From contig OZ023180.1 in assembly GCA_963995505.1 (NCBI GenBank), positions 5,172,904 to 5,236,903 on the forward strand: 64,000 nucleotides of DNA. The letters run 5' to 3'. Positions 23,555 to 32,641 of this stretch are shown here, piece after piece. This DNA comes from Hypericum androsaemum. Lineage: Eukaryota > Streptophyta > Magnoliopsida > Malpighiales > Hypericaceae. How positions within the stretch are numbered: position 1 is the stretch's first letter; each line of letters starts with the position of its first letter. A program made the translations under genes and the position numbers. The notes below the pieces were generated by a model, which did no database searches, was not told the DNA's origin, and worked only from the letters and a program-made list of their open reading frames with translations.

Positions 23555-23785
23555 GAAACCCAAAAAAACAGCTCGTGCAACTACAACCCAAAAACTACTT
23601 CCCCAAAATAGCTGCAACTTAAAATCAGAAAATCAAAACCTACTTCTCCCAAGTTACACACGCTCATTATATATCTACTATTTTACATTCTAATTATAAA
23701 AGATACAAATCAATTTCTAAACTCCAATTTTGGATAAAACATGAGAAATGTAATAAATTATTTTCCCTACTACAAGAATAAAAAA
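23555..23785. other. Spacer between the Harbinger element and the MULE
   Basis: AT-rich, no gene seen. Identical in layout at 52945-53174. Confidence 0.6.
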
Positions 23786-24288
23786 GGGAAAATTATCCTC
23801 ACGTCCCTGAGGTTTGGTCACCCTCCCCCTAGGGTCCCTGACTTTTGAAAAATTATTGTCCCGTCCCTAAGTTTTGACGATAATAGTCTCTCGGGTCCCT
23901 GGCTGACGTCATCGGCTCTTTTTTTCATTTTTGGTCATGGAAATGACCAAAATACCCTTAAACAAAAAATAAAAAAATTCACCTTCTTTAACCTTTGACC
24001 AAGAACACCAACAACCAAAAACTAACTCAAAAATAAGATCAAACTAACCAAAATCAAGAACACAACCAAGAACATCAAGAATAATAAAAAAATTAATTAA
24101 CTAATCATCCAACAATTCAGCTTGAGACCTAATCTAAATTTTATGAAAAAATTAAGGAAATTTAGAAATAAAGATCATGAATTCGAACCTCGTTATCGAG
24201 AGTCCGGTCCATCCAGATCGAAGACCTAATCTCCCACCCCTCCTCATCGTCGCCTCCCTCCTAAGCTGTCTGAGGCCCAAAGAAAGAG

Positions 24289-24342
24289 ATGTCGACTTCC
24301 AAGCTTCAAGCTCTCTGGAACCATCCGGCCGGTCCTAAAACC
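24289..24342 (+). pseudogene. Captured exon 1 of a mitochondrial pyruvate carrier gene
   Basis: The plus-strand codons read MSTSKLQALWNHPAGPKT, which I recognise as the N-terminus of plant mitochondrial pyruvate carrier subunits of the MPC2 type (FxALWNHPAGPKT is the family hallmark). Homology stops at about the end of exon 1. After that the frame runs through non-homologous codons to a stop near 24370. About 100 bp of upstream sequence (CGAAGACC...) may be captured 5' UTR. The fragment lacks all membrane segments and cannot transport pyruvate. Confidence 0.8.
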
Positions 24343-24419
24343 AGTTACGTCCTTTTCTCTTATGCATATAGCCAACTCTAACACACCCAGAAGAGGAGAG
24401 GAAAGATTCGTTCTTTCTG

Positions 24420-24535
24420 GGCTCCATGGACGTTACGATTGATTCTGAGGCGAACCCATCTCTTGATTTCTTCGCTTGGTCTTTTGCCTTTGGAATGGTT
24501 GTTGGATTTTTTTTGCTAAACTTATGGAATTGAGG
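24420..24535 (+). other. Second unidentified segment inside the Pack-MULE
   Basis: A plus-strand frame from ATG at about 24426 reads MDVTIDSEANPSLDFFAWSF and continues with a hydrophobic run to a TGA near 24530. It is not part of the inverted repeats, so it may be a second captured piece, for example intron or another gene. I do not recognise it. Confidence 0.3.
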
Positions 24536-25021
24536 GTTTTTTTTTCTCTGGGGGTTTGATCTCATCTTACAATTATAAGTTTTATTAGTGGAGGAGACTC
24601 TGAGTAGAGGAATAAAACGAGCATCTTTTGTTAGTTTAGCTCCGATTAGTTAATTAAAATTTTTTTTCTTGATGTTCTTGGTTGTGTTCTTGATTTTGGT
24701 TAGTTTGATTTTATTTTTGAGTTAGTTTTTGGTTGTTGGTGTTCTTGGTCAAAGGTTAAAGAAGGTGAATTTTTTATATTTTGTTTAAGGGTATTTTGGT
24801 CATTTCCATGATAAAAATGAAAAAAGAGCCGATGACGTCAGCCAGGGACCCGAGAGTCTATTATCGTCAAAATTTAGGGACGGGACAATCATTTTCCAAA
24901 AGTCAGGGACCCTAGGGGGAGGCTGACCAAACTTCAGGGATGTGAGAGTAATTTTCCCTAAAAAAATGTAATTTTTTCTTATACAATTACTCAACTCGAT
25001 CACAAGAAGTAATGCTAATAT

Positions 25022-25375
25022 CAACCATATTACTACGAGGGTGGCAGTTACGAAGGCGGCCGTGGTGGCGGCTACGAGGGTGGACGTGGTGGCGGTTAGG
25101 TGGGCGGCCGTGGAGGACAAGGAAGATACGAGGGCGGCCGCGGAGGACAAGGAGGATACGAGGGCCGACGTGGAGGACAAGGCGGATACGAGGGCGGACG
25201 TGGTGGCGGTTACGAGGGCGGCCGAGGTGGCAGATACGAGGGTGGACGCGGTGGAGGCCACGGTGGCCACGAGGGTGGGCGCGGAGGTGGCCTCGGCGGG
25301 CAGAAGAAGAATTAATTAGCCCACATGGTTGCTAAAGTGGGCCCACATGCTTGCGATTCAATAATGAGGCGGCTC
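25022..25375 (+). pseudogene. Exon-2 fragment of a fifth Gly-rich GRP
   Basis: The plus-strand frame reads YYEGGSYEGGRGGGYEGGRG, then TAG at 25097-25099, then a 71-codon run of EGGRGGQGGY-type 10-residue repeats ending LGGQKKN and TAA. Arg replaces most His seen in the other GRPs. The sequence after the stop, CCCACATGGTTGCTAAAGTG, matches the CPHGC-coding end of the other copies but is out of frame. No exon 1 or promoter is found upstream, where the Pack-MULE sits. Block B lacks this fragment. Confidence 0.75.
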
Positions 25376-25980
25376 CACCAGTCCAGTTGCTGCCTCCAGA
25401 TTTTAGATGACAGGTTCACAGGTTCGGATGTGTTCACAGGTTCCACACTGTCACCGCTTACATGACAAACTAAACCTTTTCCAACATATTATCGTTGAAC
25501 AATCTCATCTAGGAGGATAAAGATTGGGCAAAAGACTTGCATAAGGTTTCTTAATGTAACTCTAGTTCATCGGTGAATATGATCTAATCTACTTATTAAA
25601 ACTCTTTTGATAAAATATAACATCTACTTATCTACTTATAAGAAATAATAATAATAGTACATTAATTCCCAATTGACAGTTTTTTGGTATAATCCGACTT
25701 GACAGTTATTTTTTTTTCAGGATACATGAATGTAGACACTAAAAATTATTGGGAAATAAACGACGAATATTTGAAGCTACTTGAGACTCAGTACAGTACT
25801 AGAATCCATTTTCACTCCCCGTGAAGAGATTTTTCTTGGTCCTATTTTATTTTTTAATGAGAAGAAAATTAATGAATTTATTGCACTAAACATCTAATGC
25901 CAGATATATATTATTTCCTTGCAAGTTAGTTGATGGTTGGGTATTAGAGAGTTAAAATTAGACGCCAACATTTTTGTCAA
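25376..25980. other. Gene-free spacer
   Basis: No gene seen. The first 310 bp are missing in block B; the rest, from 25690, continues there at 54392. Confidence 0.5.
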
Positions 25981-26328
25981 GCGGATTTCGCGCTAGAAGG
26001 CCAAATCCAACGAGGACTGTCCTGGACGATTAAATAGTTTATCTAGTTATGATTTAATGGTCTACCTAGTTATGATTCAATGGTCCATTTTATCCTGTCT
26101 CGGATAAATCGAGACCGTCCCAGTTACGATTCAATGGTTTACTCAGTTAGAATTCAATAGTTTACTCAGTTACAATTCAATGATTTACTAAGTTACGATT
26201 CAATGATTGTGAGTTTTTTTTATTTTGCCCCCCGTATTTTTGCGTTATTGCAAAAAAATTTCCATATATTTTTTAATAAAAATCTTCCAGTACCGTGCTA
26301 GATTAAGTCTCGAAGACCAAATCCAGTC
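25981..26328. mobile_element. MITE-like element with internal tandem repeats (copy b)
   Basis: The ends GCGGATTT...AAGGCCAAATCC and, inverted, GGACTGGATTTGGTCTTCGA match the ends of the 43601 copy in the opposite orientation. The interior repeats TTACGATTCAATGGTTTACTC-like units about eight times. The block B partner is 54685-55033. Confidence 0.6.
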
Positions 26329-26714
26329 CCTGCAATATGTACGCGTTCAAAGCGTGGACTAGCCCATTTAGGTTATATTTTACGAACGCAATTGGTTTTG
26401 TTTTTTTTTTTGGAACGCAATTGGTTTCGTTAATTCGTGTTGGAAATTGTGTTTCTTAAGTTTATTTCTTTTCCTTATCAGCATGGATCGTGTCCTAGTT
26501 TGGCTTGATCACATCTTGGTAGATTACCTTTTGTATTTGATTTGTTTCAAATAGGAGCTTTCTTAGGACGTTAGCTATACTATAAGGCTATATATGCCAA
26601 CCCGTTAATTGAATAAAATCAGCGACTTCAATTCTTCATGGTATCAGAGCAGAGATCTCATTAAATCCCACCAAAATAAGTTTACCTGCCGCAAAATCTT
26701 TTACCCCACTAAAA

Positions 26715-29700
26715 GAGAATGTCGAAGAACGACAATGGATCGGCGAATGATATGTCGTCGCCGTACTTCCTGCATATCTTGGACAACTCGGGGTAGGTTA
26801 ACATGATCGAACTGCTCAACGAAAGGAACTATGCTGATTGAGTTGGTGAGATGACTAATTTTCTTTTGGCAAAAAATAAACTAGAGTTCGCGACGGGACG
26901 GTTGTCAAACCATAGACAATCGCTACATATCACAACATCTGGTTGCGTTATGATGCTATGGTCAAGGATTGGTTAGCCATATCGATCGACAAGGAAGTTC
27001 GAGGTAGTGTTTGCTATGCAAAGACGACATAGGAAGTTTGGGCATATCTCAAGGAGAGATTCGGTAAAAGCAGTGCGCCGAGAGCCTATGAATTAGAGCG
27101 ATCGATATCGCTGTTGCATCAAGACAAGATGACCGTCTCCACGTACTTCTCCTAGTTGAAATTCCTCTGGGATGAGATGGAGTCCATCTTGCCTATGGCT
27201 ACGTGCATATGCGATGTGAAACGTCAGTACGCAGTAGCACAAGATCAGGAACAACTCTATGTGTTTCTCATGGGGCTGGATGAAATATATGGTATTGTGA
27301 AATCTTAAATCTTGAGCACCAAGCCACCTTCAACCCTGGAAGAGGCGTACCACCTGATCCTACAAGATGAACAAAGTCGAATCACTACGGTAACTCGACA
27401 ATCGACTGTTGAAGTAGCAGCATTCCAGATCAGAAATTACAGGCGAGCTGATGGTGATGCCGCACAATGGAAGGCTGGAAAGAAAGAAAAGATGAGATCC
27501 AACCACTGTCAAAAGATGGGTCACGTAAAGGAACAATGTTTCAAACTTATTGGCTATCCGAAATGGTCGAAAAGGGAAGAAAGTGTAAGAAGGAATGGGC
27601 TGCGCCTTGCACAACCGTGTGTCACACAGGTTAAGGCAAGTTCGATATCAGGATTGACCACTGATTAATACGCAAGGCTGCTCAAAGTATTGAGGCAAAG
27701 GAGGAGATGATGGCACACACGGAGCACGTGATTCAAGAGTGTAACTGAAGTGCATATGGTTGGTACAAGCTGAGGGAAACGATGCTGGATCAACAATTTT
27801 GGGGCAATAGAGCACATAGCTTATGATTCTAGTCTTTTGACAGGTTCGGTTAGGCGAACTAAGAATACACTGGTGAAAATACCAACTGGTGATGATATTC
27901 CAGTAGATGGAATCAGTTATATTAATCTCCCAAATGGGATCACATTAAAAGATGTTTTATACATCCATACTTTTCGATGCAATCTCATATTAGTTTATAG
28001 ACTGACTAAAGATCGGAGCTGCTCACTAACGTTTGTTGCAGACGTATGTGTATTGCAGGATCTACCTTCGAGGATCCTGATTGGTGTGGGTAGGAACCAT
28101 GGTGGTTTTGTACCTGTTGTAGCCCATTTTGAATGCTGGGTGGTTATGCATTTCGACAAAGGAGCTTCAGCAAGCATCTGGCATGAGAGACTTAGGCATC
28201 CATCATTTAGAAAATGGGACATGTACATAATTTATGTACGCATATTCATTTGGATCATAAAATTTTGTGTGATGCTTGTTTATGGGAAAAATTTATCATA
28301 TCTTCTTTCCCGAATAGTGCAATAAAGACTGATTCCTACTTTGCCAAACTTCGGGGACGTTAGGAACGATTTCGAAAATGCAGGGACCCGAGAGGGAGGG
28401 ATGCCAAACTACAGGAATCTGAGCATAATTTTCCCAATATTTTTTTGTAAGAGACCAAGCTACACTCATCTACGGTCTTTTGGGTGTCTCATCTATGCAC
28501 ATATACTAGGTTTCTATATAGACAAGTTATAAGCAAGGAGTCAGAAATACATATTTGTCGGATATCGTGAAGGACAGAAGAGGTACCGAGTTTTTGACCT
28601 TGAGGATAGACGTATTGGTCACATAAGGGAGGTCACCTTTATCGAGCATGTGCATCCATTTAAGAAGGACCTCTTGGCAGAAACACATCATCCATCTCTT
28701 TAGACTAATGACAGTTTAGGTGACGAGTTTAGACCTAACTTGGTCCCAGAGGAGCCTATGGACCATCTTGAAAGAGAAATTATTTTGGAGGAACCAGTGC
28801 CAGTTTAGAATAATGCCCCGTATAAAATGTTGAAGAACTGTTTGAACATTTAGTAGGGCGAGCTCTGATCAAGAGTCTCATGGGGAATCAAAATGTGCCA
28901 ATCGCTCGACACAGTTCAAGTGCAAAATAAGTTCCTCGTCGATTGGAAGACTATAAGACATGCATACCACACTCCATCGACCACCCACGGCCAAAGTCTT
29001 CTTCCGAGAACTTGGTTGTATATCCTCTCACTCATTTTGTTTCGTACTCAAAATTTTCTGACACCCACAAGGTCTTTCTCGCAGCCGTCATACAACGTGA
29101 TGAGGCAAAAACTTATTATCAGGCAGTTAAAAGCGAAGAGTGGAGGAAGTCAATGATGCATGAAATACAAGCTTTTGAGGCGAATGACACATGGTCTCTT
29201 GAATCCTTTCCCTCTAGCAAGAAGGCAATTGACTCCAAATGGCTGTAAAAATTTAAGTATAAGCCCAATGGAGATGTTGAGCAATAAGGCACACCTAGTC
29301 ACCGTCCGTTGTCTCCTCGTAGTGGTTGTCCAAAGGCGATGGTTTATAATGCAACTGGATGTTAACAATGCCTTTTTGCATGGGAATTTTGATGAAGCAA
29401 TCTACATAAAATTGTCTCTCAGATATTCATCATCTTATGACACACGGGTATGTCGGTTGCAAAAATTGCTTTATGGACTTCGCTAGGCATCACGTAACTG
29501 GTATTATAAGTTCACTCAGGAACTTACTTATTCGATTTCGTTCAATGTCATTCACATCATTGTTCAAATTTCTCGGGGATCGTGTTGTTATTTTTTCATT
29601 GATCAATGTTGAAGATGTGATACTTGCTAGCAATGCTGAGGCAAAGAACAAAGAGGTCACTGCATATTAGGATGTCAAGTTTGGGATTAATGATTTGGGA

Positions 29701-30560
29701 GTGCTAATATATTTTTTGGGATTGAGGCAGCCCGCTCTGCTGATGGCTCGTCTTAAGTTAAAAGAAGTATACTATTGACATCGTGAAAGACAGCAAGAAG
29801 CTAGGAGGATGACCCGCTATGAGCAAAATCACAATTTGACAATGGTTACGACCACTGAACCGGTTGATGGTAGCCATTACGTCGTCTTATTGGGTGTCTT
29901 CTTTACCTCATGGACATTACAAATGTGGTCAGTATTCTGAGCTAGTTTGTTACCAACCCTCAACAGGCTCATGTCGATGCAGCTGATCGAGTGCTCCACT
30001 ACCTTATGCAATCGCTCGGATAAGATATTTTCTTGCCATTTGTGGGTCGACCTGTTCTCAAGGCATACTATGACGCAGATTGGGCTGGCTGCCTAATGAC
30101 TCGTCATTCTAGGATGGGATATTTTGTGTTATTTGGCAGTTCTCCTATCTCTTGCCGTACCAAGAAATAATCTGTTGTTGACTGGGGTAGTTACCCAATG
30201 ACTCGTCGTTCTAGGAGGTCAAAAATAGAGCCATGGCGGCTACTGTTAGTTTGGCTTCGATGGTTGTTTCGCGAGCTGCAGACACCACAGACCGGCCGAC
30301 AATACTCTTTTGTGACAACCAAGCTGCCCTATATATTGCCGCCAACTCGGTCTATAATGAGCGGACCAAGCACTTTGAAATGAACTGTTATTTTGTCCGG
30401 GGTGAGTTTAGTCCAAAGAAATTGCGCCACAAAAGATTGATGGTACTGGTCAATTGGATGATATCTTTACCAAAGCCTTTGGTCGCCAAAGTTTTCATCA
30501 CCTACTTGACAAGTTGGACATTATGTATCTCTATGAACCAACTTGAAAGGAAGTGTAAGA
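26715..30560 (+). pseudogene. Copia polyprotein remnants, block A
   Basis: Blocks in order: gag (MTNFLLAKNKLEFATGRL, frame-broken), a knuckle (SNHCQKMGHVKEQC near 27500, where the first Cys is Ser), protease-like and pre-integrase (ASIWHERLRHPSFRK, about 28168-28215), a short integrase end (RPSYTHLRSFGCLIYAH, about 28450), RT start (EWRKSMMHEIQAFEANDTWS, about 29140), RT (LDVNNAFLHGNFDEAIYI, about 29355) and RNase H (ILFCDNQAALYIAANSVYN, about 30300). Stops and frame changes separate nearly all blocks. Non-functional. Confidence 0.82.
28343..28435. repeat. MULE-end relic inside the copia integrase region
   Basis: CAGGGACCCGAGAG and CCAAACTACAGGAATCTGAG...AATTTTCCC resemble the terminal repeat of the Pack-MULE at 23786-24958. 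The piece lies where the integrase core should be, and is also present in block B (57048-57138), so it predates the duplication. Confidence 0.5.
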
Positions 30561-31320
30561 GATTATGTTTGTTACGTTTATTTAGTTTCCTTACCTTTTG
30601 TATTTGATTTGTTTCCTATTTACTAGGAGCTTCCTTGGGACGTTAGCTCTACTGTAAGGCTATATATGCCCAACCCTTTCATCGAATAAAATCAGGGCTT
30701 GAATTCTTCAATTTGTGTAAGTAATTTTTTATACCATTTAATATTCGGATATTTACTTAAACGTCAATCTAGGTGTTAGGGGTGTTGGCTGGTGGGGCTC
30801 TGCTTTGGTTTGGTTTGGGTTATAACAAGGCGTTTTTGTGGTTCTTAGGGAAACCAGTGTAAATATTTTGCCATAATCATCGATAAAATTACTTATAAAA
30901 AAGTCAATCTAGGTTTAAATCAAATAAATATTTAATTGTGTTAAAGTTTTAGTAACAAATATTAATTAATAGCGTGTTCCAAATTATTCAACTTAATCCA
31001 CGAACAAATCTTCGACGAATCGAGTCGGATTCATGGCCACTCCTACTCTAATACCTCGCCTCTTATTTCTATTCACAAAGCCGCATTTTTTACGGGGCCC
31101 AGAATTGCTTCCCATGCATCACATGCATGCAACGAAGCCATTCCTTGTGCATCAGAAAGTGTCACTAGCTCTTCTTATCTGGACCCATCACCTGTCTGTA
31201 ATTAAAACGATATGGATAGTATTTTCATGCAGATGATTAACCAAATTAAATTAGTTAAATATCGTTCCGATTTACGTCACTTTTGACACCACTTCTTCCT
31301 CTCACTGGGCAACTTTCCAC

Positions 31321-31330
31321 TATAAAAAGG
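31321..31330 (+). promoter_or_regulatory. TATA box of the Cys-rich GRP, block A
   Basis: TATAAAAAGG lies 93 bp upstream of the ATG at 31414. A pyrimidine-rich leader with no upstream ATG follows. The same box occurs at 60024-60033. Confidence 0.6.
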
Positions 31331-31413
31331 CATATAGGCTATATTTTTCTCACCACCATTTCTTCTTCTCAATTTCTCTTGAACTGACACTCTAGATATA
31401 CAAATACGTATAT

Positions 31414-31581
31414 ATGCGAGGTGTGACACCTGGACGCGGTGGTGGTGGCTATCCCGGAGGAGGGCGTGGTGGAGGTTACTGTCGATACAGATGCTGCCGT
31501 GGATACCGCAATGACGGGTGTTACAGGTCCTGTAGCCATGCCAATGAGGTTCCCGATGTTGAACTCCAGGAAGAACCCTAA
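31414..31581 (+). CDS. Cys-rich C-terminal GRP fragment without signal peptide, block A
   Basis: A 55-residue frame: GRGGGGYPGGGRGGG followed by YCRYRCCRGYRNDGCYRSC and an acidic tail ending ELQEEP. The spaced Cys pattern CxxxCC...C...C after a Gly-rich block is that of plant GRPs with a Cys-rich C-terminus. Family members normally start with a signal peptide, but none is encoded between the TATA box and this ATG, so the 5' coding part seems deleted. The promoter, leader and poly-A signal (AATAAA, 31763-31768) are intact, so a cytosolic peptide could still be made. It may equally be a pseudogene. Unchanged in block B. Confidence 0.6.
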   Translation: MRGVTPGRGGGGYPGGGRGGGYCRYRCCRGYRNDGCYRSCSHANEVPDVELQEEP

Positions 31582-32641
31582 ATTCAGTTTTCAACGTTTG
31601 CGGTGTGCAAGTTCTTGCAATCATATTTCGTAACGCCAATGTAAATTCGGACAGAATGTCTTGCTTTTGCACAAGGGTGTGTATGGAGTGTGATGAATAA
31701 GGTGTAAGTTTCAGTGAGCAATGACTTTGGTGTTGCTCACTTGACATGTGGTTTCATAAATTAATAAATATTGTGATGTTTATTTTGTGATTTTATGTTG
31801 TTTATTTCTTCTCATACCCAAAAATAATATACAGGAAATGGATGAGCTAAAGTCATAATAGCTCAACATCTAGCTTCCTATATATAAAAAGAGTATACTT
31901 TAGTCAATTGGTCAATAGATTTGGTAAGTTGATTTTATTTCATATTATAAACTGACACTCTATATATACAAATACGTGGTCGTGACCGTTAATTTTTTCA
32001 AAATTCGACTACTATTTTTTTATAAGTTCGAGATTTATTTATTCATAATAAGTAATAGTATTTACATCCCTTGTGTCCCCCTATAAATGGAGAAATGTCC
32101 CCCAATAAATGGAGAAATGTTATTGCCTCTTTCAAAGTTGTGGCCGTTGGATTTACCAAAATTTTAACAAAGTAAAATTTATTTTTTAAAAAAAAAACAT
32201 TGTCAGTAGCACCACATATTTAAGATTCTACCTTCTAAAAAAAATACCCTTAAAAATATTCAAAAAATAATAATTTGAAAAACTACTCCAAGTTGAAATA
32301 ATTTAGATTTAATTGACCTTAGCGATTCGAAGTATAGGATAAGGTTCTGATTACATAGATTCCTAATTGAGCAGACAAATAAAATATTGCTGCAGTAAAA
32401 CAATGAGAAATCCGACTGATTTCGAGTTCCACGACTGTGCATGAGCAAGCGTGATTTCAAGTTCCAACCTCGACATGTGCATGAGCAAGCGTTATTTCTT
32501 ACAAACCTATCTATATGTGTATTTATTTATGTATAACATCCTAAAACAATAGAGAAAACCAAAATGGAGCCGTTGCCTTATAACAAGTCAAATAATTTTG
32601 TCATGACTCAAAAGGTCATACATTATAATAAAAGGTTACAC
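31582..32641. other. Downstream flank of the Cys-rich GRP
   Basis: No gene. A 28-nt stretch (ACTGACACTCTATATATACA and the bases after it) that leads into the GRP start is repeated near 31951-31978. A short tandem repeat of ATAAATGGAGAAATGT lies near 32085-32120, and the motif GTGCATGAGCAAGCG is doubled near 32437 and 32475. Confidence 0.5.

Larger units (their letters stand above)
23786..24958. mobile_element. Pack-MULE-like element with long inverted repeats, block A
   Basis: Long terminal inverted repeats of roughly 330 bp: the left arm from GGGAAAATTATCCTCACGTC to about 24110 pairs with the right arm from about 24650 to ...GAGTAATTTTCCC. Flanks share TAAAAAA, a possible trace of the 9-bp duplication expected for Mutator-like elements. 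There is no transposase. The 540-bp middle is host-derived and includes a recognisable exon (24289-24342). This is the structure of a Pack-MULE. Confidence 0.8.
26438..30710 (+). mobile_element. Ty1/copia retrotransposon, degenerate, block A copy
   Basis: Full-length but dead. 5' LTR 26438-26638 (TGTTGGAAATTG...ATTCTTCA); tRNA-Met primer site TGGTATCAGAGC at 26639-26650; 3' LTR 30554-30710 preceded by the polypurine tract GAAAGGAAG. The 5-bp target duplication is ATTCG on the left (26433-26437) and ATTTG on the right (30711-30715). The LTRs differ much in sequence and length (201 against 157 bp), so the insertion is old. The interior has many stops and frameshifts and lost most of its integrase core. 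Confidence 0.88.

Noticed and set aside
31277..31747. 156-residue minus-strand frame over the Cys-rich GRP (also 59980-60450)
   Set aside because: It lies antisense to a gene with TATA box and poly-A signal, and no domain is recognised.
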